Notes under the pieces: model-generated | What the model was told of the DNA's origin: nothing | The model's input: the letters and a program-made list of their open reading frames with translations, nothing else | The model's database searches: none | Made by a program: the position numbers and the translations under genes | Assembly: GCA_031261705.1 (NCBI GenBank) | Contig: JAISJD010000032.1 | Location: 1-54,420, forward strand | DNA from: Lactobacillales bacterium | GTDB taxonomy: Bacteria; Bacillota; Bacilli; Lactobacillales; Streptococcaceae | Direction of reading: 5' to 3' | Length of the DNA stretch: 54,420 nucleotides | Shown: one piece after another, positions 25,995-35,890 of the stretch | Numbering within the stretch: the first letter of the stretch is position 1 | How the letters are laid out: each line of letters starts with the position of its first letter

Positions 25995-28070
25995 TTATTT
26001 CTCCATTGCCGCCTTTAAAGCCTGAGCAAGAGCACTTTCTTGAGGCTCATTTTCCTGATTGATTTTCTTCAACAAACGTTTTTCTTCTTGTTTCGTCATC
26101 TTTTTCTTTCGCTCATTTTTGCCAGAAATCTTCTCAGTTGTCCCATCATACTTGCATTTGAAGTAATTTCCATTTTTTCCTTCGATAATTTCCATTTTTT
26201 TGTGACATTGTGGGCAACGATGATTAGAAATTTTGGGTTCTTTTCTTCTCTTGTAAGTGCATTCAGAATTGGTACAGATGTAAATCTTCCCATCTCGAGT
26301 ATTTTTTTCTCTTAAATTAGAACCACATTCAGGACACTTTTTCGTCGTAATTGAGAAATCTTGATATTTTTTTTCAGACATTTTAATTTCTTTTACTAGA
26401 CGTTTGGCATCATTTTCTATCCCTTTTAAGAAATGATTAGCATTTTCCTTACCTTTAGCGATTGCCTCTAGTTCTTTTTCCCATTTAGCCGTTAATTCCG
26501 GTGTTACTAAAGAAGAATTTACTAATTCTAATAGTTGCTTTCCTTTTGGTGTCACATAAAGTAACGCATTTCTCCGTTCCATTAGTTCTGACTTAATAAG
26601 TTTTTCGATAATTTCCGCACGAGTAGCAGGTGTTCCTAAGCTATTTTTCTCCATAGCATCTAGTAAAGTTCCTTCTGTTAGCGGACGTGGCGGAGTCGTT
26701 AATTCCTTATTGATTTGAAATTTTCCAGGAGCACTTTTTACCTTTTCCCAATCAATTGCTTGCCTATCTTCTTTACTTTCTTCCTCTTTCCAACCTGCTT
26801 GAACAACTTTCTTTTGTTTAAATAGAAAAACATCCTTATCAAAGTTGACCTCTGCTTTTGTTTCAGAAGAAATATGAACCTCCGCAAATAATCCTAAAAA
26901 TCTCCGAGCAATCAATTGATAAATGCGTAATTCATCTGTTGAAAGTTTTTCAAAACGCGGACGTTCTTCTGTCGGAATTAACGCATAGTGGTCGGTTACC
27001 TTGGCATTGTTAAACACACTTCTTTGTTTAATCTTTGCTCCATTTTTCAACAAACCTTTCACTCGTTCATCAAATGAAGTGAGTGCTTGTAGACGTTCTT
27101 TCATTGTTGCTTCAATATCTGTTGGCAAATATTTTGAGTCTGTCCGCGGATAACTCACGATTTTATGTGTTTCGTATAGACTTTGAACTAAGGAAAGGGT
27201 CTTTTTCGCAGAATATTGATATTTTGCATTTGCCACTCGTTGTAACTCTGTTAAGTCATAAGGAAGTGGGGCAAACTCTTTGCGTTCTTTTACTTGAATA
27301 TTTTGTACCTTTCCTAGCTTTCCTTGATAACTTTCTATTAATATTTCAGCTTGTTTTCTATCGGTAAATTGTTGTGGGTTCTTTAGCTGTAAGCGACCCT
27401 TTTCATTTTCAAATAATAAGTCAATCGTATAATAGGTTTTAGGAACAAAGGTTACAATTTTCTTTTCTTGATTTCTCACCATTGCAAGAGTTGGCGTTTG
27501 CACACGTCCCGCAGATAAATTGTCTTGATATTTCACAGTTAGTGCACGTGTGACATTTAAACCAACGAGCCAGTCTGCCTTAGAGCGTGCAAGTGCTGAT
27601 TCATAGAGAGAATCATAATTCTTAGCAGGTTGCAATTTCGCAAATCCTTCCTTGACCGCTTTATCTGTCTGAGAGGAAATCCACAGCCGCTCCACAGGCT
27701 TTGGAAATTTCACCCACTCCAATATCCAACGGGCGACTAGCTCACCCTCACGACCTGCATCCGTCGCAATGACCGCCCCGCTGACATCATTTCTTTTAGA
27801 AAGTTGACTAATTGCTTTCAGCTGTCCGCCAGTTTTAGGAAGTGGCTTAATGCCTAAATGTTTAGGAATCATCGGTAAATCTTCCATTTTCCATTGTTGC
27901 CAGTCTTTTTTAATATCCTCTGGCATCTTTAAAGTAAGTAAATGTCCTAATGCCCATGTGACAATATATTGGTTTCCTTCATAATAATTTCTTGATTTAT
28001 TTTTTGCGCCTAAAACACGAGCCAAGTCTTTTGCAACACTCGGTTTTTCAGCAATTACTAATTTTTTCAT
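25995..28070 (-). CDS. topB: DNA topoisomerase III
   Basis: 691 residues, type IA topoisomerase. Toprim domain at 1-130 (IAEKPSVAKDLARVLG, and the DAGREGE metal motif), catalytic tyrosine in VSYPRTDSKYLP, SAGRVQTPTL motif, and C-terminal zinc-ribbon-type cysteines (KKCPECGSNLREKN, HRCPQCHKKMEII). It decatenates and removes negative supercoils from single-stranded regions. The extended C-terminal zinc segment is typical of Gram-positive TopB. Single gene, full length. Confidence 0.94.
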   Translation of the reverse strand: MKKLVIAEKPSVAKDLARVLGAKNKSRNYYEGNQYIVTWALGHLLTLKMPEDIKKDWQQWKMEDLPMIPKHLGIKPLPKTGGQLKAISQLSKRNDVSGAVIATDAGREGELVARWILEWVKFPKPVERLWISSQTDKAVKEGFAKLQPAKNYDSLYESALARSKADWLVGLNVTRALTVKYQDNLSAGRVQTPTLAMVRNQEKKIVTFVPKTYYTIDLLFENEKGRLQLKNPQQFTDRKQAEILIESYQGKLGKVQNIQVKERKEFAPLPYDLTELQRVANAKYQYSAKKTLSLVQSLYETHKIVSYPRTDSKYLPTDIEATMKERLQALTSFDERVKGLLKNGAKIKQRSVFNNAKVTDHYALIPTEERPRFEKLSTDELRIYQLIARRFLGLFAEVHISSETKAEVNFDKDVFLFKQKKVVQAGWKEEESKEDRQAIDWEKVKSAPGKFQINKELTTPPRPLTEGTLLDAMEKNSLGTPATRAEIIEKLIKSELMERRNALLYVTPKGKQLLELVNSSLVTPELTAKWEKELEAIAKGKENANHFLKGIENDAKRLVKEIKMSEKKYQDFSITTKKCPECGSNLREKNTRDGKIYICTNSECTYKRRKEPKISNHRCPQCHKKMEIIEGKNGNYFKCKYDGTTEKISGKNERKKKMTKQEEKRLLKKINQENEPQESALAQALKAAMEK

Positions 28071-28194
28071 TGTTTTCCTCCAAAAAAAGCTCTTATTAGT
28101 CTATATTATACACTAATTACTATCTACTAGCTCACTCTCTAAAATAACGTTAAAAAAGCATCAACACTTTAACAAGCATTGACACTTCTCTTTT

Positions 28195-28563
28195 TTAAAT
28201 ACAGTTTTTCAACGAACAACCTTTAGCTTTTCCATGCGAGGTCATCTTTTGAAAATCTGGTAATCCTAAATCTTCTGATATCGCTTGATTATTTTCTAAT
28301 AACGCAAGTCCATGATACTGTTGTAAATATTCATTACATTCTTCACACCAGCGTACCTCTCCATCTGTCCAAAAAGCTGCTAAAAAGTTCTTTTTACTGT
28401 TCACATCATGAAATGCACTGTGCATTTTCTTCCAACGCTGATTATAATATGTAACTGCCTCTTCAAGTGTTTCAAAAAAAATACTGCCTATTACATCTGA
28501 TTCCCAACCTTCAAAAAACCACCAGGGTTCGTTATCTCCATACATCTCAACAACTTTATACAT
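28195..28563 (-). CDS. DUF1033 family protein
   Basis: 122 residues with the family's aromatic-rich start MYKVVEMYGDNEPWWFFEGW and WCEECNEYLQQYHGLALLEN. DUF1033 proteins are conserved in Lactobacillales near topological or competence genes; function unknown. Four cysteines in the C-terminal half (WCEEC, GCSLKNC) could bind a metal. Confidence 0.8.
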   Translation of the reverse strand: MYKVVEMYGDNEPWWFFEGWESDVIGSIFFETLEEAVTYYNQRWKKMHSAFHDVNSKKNFLAAFWTDGEVRWCEECNEYLQQYHGLALLENNQAISEDLGLPDFQKMTSHGKAKGCSLKNCI

Positions 28564-28709
28564 CTTTTCTCACCATTTTCTTTCACCGTTCAACCATTGG
28601 CATAATTTTATGACTTTCTAACGCATCTGGCAAACATTTTGCTTAGAGCTTTTCTGCAACCGTTCCCGCCATCGTTTCCTACAATAAATGAACGTTTTAT
28701 GTATTGAAA

Positions 28710-28740
28710 CACTCCCCCACAAACAACAAGTAAGGGAGTG
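28710..28740 (-). terminator. Probable terminator of mnmA
   Basis: CACTCCC and GGGAGTG form a 7-bp stem around a 17-nt loop, 21 bp after the mnmA stop. The T tail on the minus strand is short (TTTC), so termination may be partial. Confidence 0.5.
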
Positions 28741-28761
28741 AAATCTGTATATTTTTTCTAT

Positions 28762-29913
<1,152 letters not shown>

Positions 29914-30073
29914 TTATTCAATCAATAAACGATTTGAAGGTCGTAATTGAAAGTCGATGTTCATTATACTAAAAAAGGAAGGTTATTTCAATGAAAGATG
30001 TCTTTGTAGTTGTGCTAAAATGATAGGAAGAATATCAATTCATTGATACGAGAAATAGAAAGTAGGGAAAGTA

Positions 30074-30748
30074 ATGGCTAGATACCACCATGTATTTTTT
30101 GATTTAGACGGAACAATCACTGATTCTTCACTTGGGATTATCAACTCCGTGCAATATGCGTTAGAAAAATTAGGACTTCCACCACGTACAAAAAAGGAAC
30201 TAGAATATTTCATCGGCCCTCCACTACTTGATTCATTTGTAGATTTTATTGGATTAAATGAAACCGATGCACAAAAAGCGGTACTCCTTTATCGTGAATA
30301 TTATGCGAAAAAGGGAATCTATGAAAATAAAGTTTATGATGAGGTGGAAAATCTTCTAAAACAGCTCCACACTTCTGGAAAAAAGCTTTATATCGCTACC
30401 AGTAAACCTGAAGTTTTTGCGAAACTGATTATCACTCATTTTGGATTAAACCGATACTTTACTGACGTTTATGGAGCTAGCTTGGATGCCAGTCGTTCTA
30501 AAAAAGCAGATGTATTGCGTTATGGAATTGAAAGTAGTGAGATAAAAGAACTAGATAAGACTGTAATGATTGGCGATCGTGAACATGACATGATTGGTGG
30601 CAAGGAAAATCATGTAGCAACGATTGGTGTCACTTATGGTTTTGGCAGTCGCAAAGAGTTAGAAGAAACGAATGCCACTTTTGTAATAGATACACCTTTG
30701 GAAATTCTTCCATTAGTCTATGGTGCAAATAGAAAAACGACACTCTGA
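30074..30748 (+). CDS. HAD-family phosphatase (phosphoglycolate/pyrophosphatase-like)
   Basis: 224 residues. HAD motifs: I in VFFDLDGTITDS, II in IATSKPE, III lysine near SRSKKADVL, IV in MIGDREHDMIGG. The cap is the helical C1 type of phosphoglycolate phosphatase and PpaX. Substrate cannot be fixed. Its last codons lie inside the hairpin that ends niaR transcription from the other side. Confidence 0.85.
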   Translation: MARYHHVFFDLDGTITDSSLGIINSVQYALEKLGLPPRTKKELEYFIGPPLLDSFVDFIGLNETDAQKAVLLYREYYAKKGIYENKVYDEVENLLKQLHTSGKKLYIATSKPEVFAKLIITHFGLNRYFTDVYGASLDASRSKKADVLRYGIESSEIKELDKTVMIGDREHDMIGGKENHVATIGVTYGFGSRKELEETNATFVIDTPLEILPLVYGANRKTTL

Positions 30749-30763
30749 TACTCCAGAGTGTCG
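30738..30763 (-). terminator. Terminator of niaR, overlapping the HAD gene stop
   Basis: CGACACTCTG (30738-30747) pairs perfectly with CAGAGTGTCG (30754-30763). On the minus strand TTTTT follows, so it ends niaR. The HAD stop codon is inside the stem. Confidence 0.8.
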
Positions 30764-30769
30764 CAAGAT

Positions 30770-31288
30770 TTAGGCAATGCCCGTATAAAGTAAGCCTTTT
30801 TCACGCAATACTTTTTCGATTTCTGCAAAATGAATTTCATCACGCACTAATAATTTATGTGTGTGAATACCACCTGTTAAATCTGAAAGTAAAGTTGCTT
30901 GATTGTTTTCTTGTGCTTCACAAAATTCTCTAGCATCTGCTCTTGTTTTTATATGCAAGTTTCCAGTGATTTCTCCATAAAGAGGATGTTCGACACTTAC
31001 GTCTAGGACTTCTCCGCCCAGCTTCACAATAGCTTCAAGCTCTTCGTAGGTTTGGTCAGTTCCATGTTTAGAGGCAATCGTTTTGACAATGCCCTCACGT
31101 TTTCCTTCTAAAATATAACCGCGGCTAGTAGCAATAATTTCTTGTCCCCCAGCACGAAGTAAGGCAATATCTCCGACAATCACTTGACGACTGACACCAA
31201 ACTCTTGTGATAATTTTGTGGCGCTCACAGCACGTGTTGCATTGCTTAAATTTGCTACAATCTGCTTTCTTCTTCTTTCTCCATCCAT
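30770..31288 (-). CDS. niaR: NiaR-type niacin-responsive transcriptional repressor
   Basis: 172 residues: HTH_11 at about 5-60 (SATKLSQEFGVSRQVIVGDI) and a 3H domain named for its conserved histidines, seen in SVEHPLYGEIT and GGIHTHKLLVRDEIHF. NiaR binds nicotinic acid and represses NAD salvage and niacin uptake genes. AAAGGGG precedes the ATG. It follows the chorismate mutase gene by 34 bp, likely co-transcribed; no NAD gene is adjacent. Confidence 0.9.
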   Translation of the reverse strand: MDGERRRKQIVANLSNATRAVSATKLSQEFGVSRQVIVGDIALLRAGGQEIIATSRGYILEGKREGIVKTIASKHGTDQTYEELEAIVKLGGEVLDVSVEHPLYGEITGNLHIKTRADAREFCEAQENNQATLLSDLTGGIHTHKLLVRDEIHFAEIEKVLREKGLLYTGIA

Positions 31289-31322
31289 GACTTCTACTCT
31301 TCCCCTTTAACCTATACTGTTC

Positions 31323-31604
31323 CTATTCGTCACGCTTTGTTTCCATTCTTTTTGCTTGGTATTCTCTTGAACGATTCATAATGTCCTGAAAGCTTTCAAC
31401 AATCGTTTCTTTAAATGAATCAATCTTAACATAACCGGCAACCTTTTCACGAACTTGTTCTTCACGTGTCGTATCAAGCACTGCCAAACCCTTTTCCAAC
31501 TTATAGTCTGCAATGTTGGTTACCGCTAGCATCCGTTCCTCTAAAAGCTGCACAATCTGTTGGTCAATCACATCAATTTTTTGGCGTTCACTTTTTAAAT
31601 CCAT
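31323..31604 (-). CDS. Chorismate mutase, AroQ type
   Basis: 93 residues, all-helical AroQ domain: ERQKIDVIDQQIVQLLEERM with the catalytic Arg/Lys pattern, IADYKLEKGLAVLDTTREEQ and the C-terminal helix SFQDIMNRSREYQ. It converts chorismate to prephenate. Stand-alone, with GAGGAGG at the start. No other aromatic gene is nearby. Confidence 0.85.
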   Translation of the reverse strand: MDLKSERQKIDVIDQQIVQLLEERMLAVTNIADYKLEKGLAVLDTTREEQVREKVAGYVKIDSFKETIVESFQDIMNRSREYQAKRMETKRDE

Positions 31605-31865
31605 TTAGTTCCTCCTCTCATGATTCATCAGGACTGCTTTTCAATTCTTCATCTTAACTCCACATTTATTATAAGAATTTCCTCCTTATTTTTAAAGAGA
31701 ATTGCTCAAAAAAGGACTGTTTTTCTCTATATTTTCACATTAATAAAAAGAATTATCCTTATTTATCATAAATGACAAAAATTACGTTCAAATACTAACA
31801 TTATTAATATTTATTTTTATATTTTTTAATTATTGTTATACAGTGCTTTTTAAAATCGTCAATAT

Positions 31866-32804
31866 TTAGAAATCATAGTAACCAATGATTACTGTTCCAA
31901 GAATGACTAACCCAACCGCTAAATATTGTACCCAACGTAAACGTTCTTTTAAAAAGATGTGCCCAAGAATAACCGAAAATACTGCGTAAGAAGCGATTAA
32001 TGGAGCGGCAATCACCGCATTTCCACTCATGGCAAAAACATAGAAAACTTGTCCGATAGTTTCCAAAATGCCGGCAATCCCACGATAGCGTTCCCCACGA
32101 ATTGTGAATTTTTGTTTCTTTACTAAGGTCAACCATAAAAAGACGACTACCCCTAAGAAAAAGAAAGCCAACATGTAGCTCATTTGTGCTTGGTCTTCAT
32201 CTAATGCCCAATGAATCGTTTTGCCAAACATAGTGAATTTATGCGCATCTAAGACGATTCCATCAAAGAAAGTCCCCAATGAATCAAAAATCATATAAAG
32301 AATGGGGAAAATAATTGCAATCGCACCAATTCGGTAACGTTTTTTCTCCTCAGGTGTCGCATCTGCTGCCAACTCATCCATTTCTTCCTTTTCATTCAAT
32401 GAGATGAGAATAATCCCAATGGTTACTAAAGCAATAGCAAACCACGCAAACCCAGTAATTTTTTGGCCAGCAAATAAAACGAGGAAAATCGCTGTAACGG
32501 CACCACTTGCATTAGAAACTGGACCGACAATAGAAACTTCTAAATAGCGAAGTCCCACATACCCAAGCCACATTGAGATAATGTAGGAGGCTGAAACAGG
32601 TAGATACGTGATGAAACTATGCCAATCATAAGCGAGATGTTGAATAAGTACATAATAAATGAGTACATATAATCCGAAAAATAGTCCGACCATAACAACT
32701 GTCCGTGACGAACTATAATCGTCCTCATAGTCATTTCCTGCCTTGTAGAAAAATTCTCCTGCTCCCCATGCTAAAATTGTTAAGATGGTGAAGAAAAACC
32801 ACAT
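31866..32804 (-). CDS. EamA/DMT-family transporter
   Basis: 312 residues from the ATG at 32804, with AGGAAG upstream; a frame reaching 18 codons further has no site. About ten membrane helices in two EamA halves, with an acidic cytoplasmic loop EKEEMDELAADATPEEKKRY between them. C-terminal half contains GNAVIAAPLIASYAVFSVIL and FLKERLRWVQYL, typical DMT segments. Substrate unknown. Confidence 0.8.
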   Translation of the reverse strand: MWFFFTILTILAWGAGEFFYKAGNDYEDDYSSSRTVVMVGLFFGLYVLIYYVLIQHLAYDWHSFITYLPVSASYIISMWLGYVGLRYLEVSIVGPVSNASGAVTAIFLVLFAGQKITGFAWFAIALVTIGIILISLNEKEEMDELAADATPEEKKRYRIGAIAIIFPILYMIFDSLGTFFDGIVLDAHKFTMFGKTIHWALDEDQAQMSYMLAFFFLGVVVFLWLTLVKKQKFTIRGERYRGIAGILETIGQVFYVFAMSGNAVIAAPLIASYAVFSVILGHIFLKERLRWVQYLAVGLVILGTVIIGYYDF

Positions 32805-33012
32805 AAAACTTACACTTCCTTTGAAATTATTAAAATAAGTACCTATTAAAAATAGCACAAAAACGAATACGGGTCTAAAGAAACTACTATTTTTCTATGG
32901 AAAGTTTAAAAGACAAAGAATGTTATTAATGATAAAATAGAAGAGAAAGAAAGATTCGTCTGTTAAATACAGGCAACCATTTATTTTGGAAGAAAAGAAA
33001 GGGGAAAGAGAC

Positions 33013-33312
33013 ATGGTTCCATTTTTAATTTATTGGGGAGCATTATTCGTAGGGTTTGCTTGGATTGTTCTTAGCTTATTTTTCACTATCTTTTACACTG
33101 TACGTAAGGAAAATGGGAATTTGTGGATGTTTGCGATTTTCAACATTCTTTGCCTAATTGTTTTAGCAATTGTTGTAAGCTTCTACCGCGGCTTTGATGG
33201 TTTCGGCATCACACAATATTCAAGCACTTACTTTGGTGCAATTGGCGTGCTCGCTGTGTTAACCGTTTTAGATGTTATCTTAGGACGCACACCAAAACCG
33301 GTGAAAGCTTAA
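33013..33312 (+). CDS. Small three- or four-helix membrane protein
   Basis: 99 residues starting MVPFLIYWGALFVGFAWIVL, with three to four hydrophobic helices and a basic end, GRTPKPVKA. AAAGGGG is 8 nt before this ATG; a start nine codons earlier has no site. Transcribed away from the DMT gene, with its own terminator. No family recognised. Confidence 0.6.
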   Translation: MVPFLIYWGALFVGFAWIVLSLFFTIFYTVRKENGNLWMFAIFNILCLIVLAIVVSFYRGFDGFGITQYSSTYFGAIGVLAVLTVLDVILGRTPKPVKA

Positions 33313-33323
33313 TTAAGGCCATA

Positions 33324-33360
33324 AAATAGCAGTTCTCATTTTAGGTGAGAATTGCTATTT
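33324..33360 (+). terminator. Terminator of the small membrane gene
   Basis: AAATAGCAGTTCTC and GAGAATTGCTATTT form a 13-14 bp stem around 9 nt, and T residues follow. The remaining interval to 33603 holds only AT-rich DNA and a weak GAAAC/GTTTC hairpin with a T7 tail near 33553-33590 that may end pgsA. Confidence 0.8.
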
Positions 33361-33603
33361 TTGAAAATGAAACGAACAGATAAATAAAGTCAATTAGCAA
33401 ACTAACACGTTTTTCCTCCTAATACACATAATTTCCGACTGAATTTGAAACAACTCCCTATTTCAGTAATAACAAGTCACTTTACTCCAGTTCAACAAAT
33501 GAACAAGAAAAAACTTTAAGCAGAAAAAAATCACTATTGTAAAAAACATATAAAAAAAGAAACCACCCTCCACTAAAGAAAAGCAGTTTCCACCATTCAT
33601 TTT

Positions 33604-34164
33604 TTACATTGAACCTTTAAATACATCTGCATTTTTTGCAAAGTAATCAATTCCTGAATAAATTGTTGCAATCAAGCAAACGTAAAGTAAAATTTGTCCG
33701 ATAACAGCAATGTGTAGGAATAAGAAAATAATTGCAAACATTTGTGTCGCTGTTTTGATTTTTCCTGGCCACGCAGCCGCCATTACTTCCCCATGTTCTA
33801 CAAGTAGCAAACGTAAGCCCGTAACTGCAAGCTCACGACAGACAATAATCGCTGCTACCCACCCCGGTACAAAACCTAACTGAACCAACACGATAAAGGC
33901 AGTCATGACCAACATTTTATCTGCTAACGGATCAGCAAACTTTCCGAAATTTGTTACTAAATGCCATTTCCGAGCCAAATGCCCATCTAGCCAATCGGTA
34001 AAACTTGCTAAAGCAAACAAAATCGCTCCAACTAAATGAGTCACTGGTAGCGACACTCCTGAAAATTCTAACGCTCCCCAAATTCCTTGTGGTATACTCA
34101 CCACAACTAGAAAAATTGGAATCATAAAAATTCGCAAGACGGTTAACTTATTTGGTAAATTCAC
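33604..34164 (-). CDS. pgsA: CDP-diacylglycerol-glycerol-3-phosphate 3-phosphatidyltransferase
   Basis: 186 residues with four or more membrane helices. The CDP-alcohol phosphatidyltransferase motif is intact as DWLDGHLARKWHLVTNFGKF followed by ADPLADK. It makes phosphatidylglycerol phosphate. GTG start behind GAGG. It ends the ymfF-ymfH-ymfI-rodZ-pgsA run; cinA and recA, the usual next genes, are not in this window. Confidence 0.93.
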   Translation of the reverse strand: MNLPNKLTVLRIFMIPIFLVVVSIPQGIWGALEFSGVSLPVTHLVGAILFALASFTDWLDGHLARKWHLVTNFGKFADPLADKMLVMTAFIVLVQLGFVPGWVAAIIVCRELAVTGLRLLLVEHGEVMAAAWPGKIKTATQMFAIIFLFLHIAVIGQILLYVCLIATIYSGIDYFAKNADVFKGSM

Positions 34165-34179
34165 TTTTATTCCTCATCT

Positions 34180-35124
34180 CTATATAATATAGTCTGGTAA
34201 TTGAATTGTAACATTTGCTGCCGCATTCGTCACCTGACTAATATCAACTGGTACGCCATTTAAAGTAATCGTGGCATTTGCTGGTGCTCCTGCAATAAAT
34301 GAAAATGCACGTTGTCCCTCTGGTAACGTCGCAAGAATATCTTTAGAAATTGGAATTTCTTGATTCATTCCACCTTGAATGGTTTCCATAAAAATACTTT
34401 GTCCATTCACTAAGACCTGTACCCAACAAGCAACGCCGGGCTTTGTCGCCACAACTAGTTTCACCGGGTCTTTGATATTCTTTGCGGTCATTAACAATCG
34501 GTTCCCCTCCATCGAATCAAGCGCAATTTCTGGCTTTTCTTCAGGTTTGGATGAAGAAGTCGTCGTGCTTGTCGAAGAGCTCGTACTACTCGATGTTACG
34601 CTACTACTGGTTTCCGACTCTTTTTCCTTTGTTGAGCTTTCCAGTAAGCTATCAACAGAAAAAGAAGAGGACGGGTTAAGAAGTGGCGTTGACGGACGAT
34701 GCTCCACCATCATATAGGCGACCACCACTAAAATTGCTAAAGCAAAGAGTGATAATAAGACAATAGGCAAGTGGTCTGCCAATGTCCGCTTGTGACGACT
34801 GGAACGTTGCTCTATCACCTGTTTATTTTTTGTTTTTTCCTCTATCCATTCCTCATCCTCTGTAACGATAGACTTGGGGGCTTCAAAAACCTCTTTTCCT
34901 TCATAGAGATCAACTAATTTATTTCCATCTTCACCGACTGCTTGCGCATATTGACGAATAAACGCCTTTGCGTAAAATAATCCCGGTAAAGCATCAAAAT
35001 CATCATTTTCAATCGCTTGTAAATAGCGTATTTGTACTTTTGATATTTGTTGCACTTCATTTAACGACATTCCACGGTCAAGACGTGCAGCTTCTAACCG
35101 TTGTCCTACTGTTTTTCTAGCCAC
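34180..35124 (-). CDS. rodZ: RodZ-like cell-shape protein (YmfM)
   Basis: 314 residues: N-terminal HTH_25 at 5-75 (QRLEAARLDRGMSLNEVQQI), acidic linker, one membrane helix at about 120-142, a Ser/Thr-rich external spacer (about 165-205), and a C-terminal DUF4115-like beta domain. RodZ links the elongation machinery to the membrane. GTG start. The long Ser/Thr run is low complexity and may vary in length between strains. Confidence 0.88.
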   Translation of the reverse strand: MARKTVGQRLEAARLDRGMSLNEVQQISKVQIRYLQAIENDDFDALPGLFYAKAFIRQYAQAVGEDGNKLVDLYEGKEVFEAPKSIVTEDEEWIEEKTKNKQVIEQRSSRHKRTLADHLPIVLLSLFALAILVVVAYMMVEHRPSTPLLNPSSSFSVDSLLESSTKEKESETSSSVTSSSTSSSTSTTTSSSKPEEKPEIALDSMEGNRLLMTAKNIKDPVKLVVATKPGVACWVQVLVNGQSIFMETIQGGMNQEIPISKDILATLPEGQRAFSFIAGAPANATITLNGVPVDISQVTNAAANVTIQLPDYII

Positions 35125-35154
35125 TTAGACTACTCTCTCTTTCATGCAAAATTA

Positions 35155-35877
35155 TTAATACCATCCGCCATTCACAGCAAAAGTGGTACCTGTCACGTAA
35201 CTTGCTAAAGAGGATACTAAAAATTTCACCACTGACGCAATTTCCTCTGCATCAGCCAAACGACCCACAGGAATTTCTTCTTCTAATTCTCTGCGCTCGT
35301 TAGGTGCCCAATTCGCATTCATTGCTGTATTTACAGCCCCCGGTGCCACGACATTTACCGTCACACCAAGACTGGCAATTTCTTTTGCATAACTTTTACA
35401 AAAGGCTTCTTGCCCTCCCTTGACACAGCTATAAACTGCCTCCATGCTACTTCCCATTTGTCCGTATACTGAACCTATAAAGATAATCCGCCCTTGATGA
35501 TTTTTCGACAGCTTCCCTAATAGCTGTTGGCACAAAAGCATTGGCGTCTTCAAATGAATCTGCCAAAGGTTATTCATCTGTATGGAGGTCATCTCTGAAA
35601 ATAATTTATAATAACTAAAACCACTGGCAAAAACCAGTGCGTCTGCTTGGAATAATTGGCTAATAAAATTTGGTATCTCTTCTTCAGCTAACATGTCTAA
35701 TGGTACCATAAAAAAATCCTGTTGGGGATAGGTAACTGCCAACTCTTCAACTAAATTTAAGACTTTTTTTTGATTTGAATGGTAGTGGCAAACAACGGAA
35801 TAGCCCTCTTTTGCAAGAGAGCGAACAATCGCTTCTCCTATTCCGCCACTCGCCCCCATTACAACGGCTGTTTTCAT
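35155..35877 (-). CDS. ymfI: YmfI-type short-chain dehydrogenase (EF-P 5-aminopentanone reductase family)
   Basis: 240 residues from MKTAVVMGASG behind AGGTG. SDR features: nucleotide site GASGGIGEAI, catalytic Tyr and Lys in YSCVKGGQEAF with Ser in FIGSVYGQMG, and the C-terminal VTGTTFAVNGGWY. In B. subtilis the ymfI product reduces 5-aminopentanone on EF-P; here the role is inferred from synteny with ymfF and ymfH. A FabG role is the alternative. Confidence 0.82.
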   Translation of the reverse strand: MKTAVVMGASGGIGEAIVRSLAKEGYSVVCHYHSNQKKVLNLVEELAVTYPQQDFFMVPLDMLAEEEIPNFISQLFQADALVFASGFSYYKLFSEMTSIQMNNLWQIHLKTPMLLCQQLLGKLSKNHQGRIIFIGSVYGQMGSSMEAVYSCVKGGQEAFCKSYAKEIASLGVTVNVVAPGAVNTAMNANWAPNERRELEEEIPVGRLADAEEIASVVKFLVSSLASYVTGTTFAVNGGWY

Positions 35878-35890
35878 TTTCAGCACCTAC

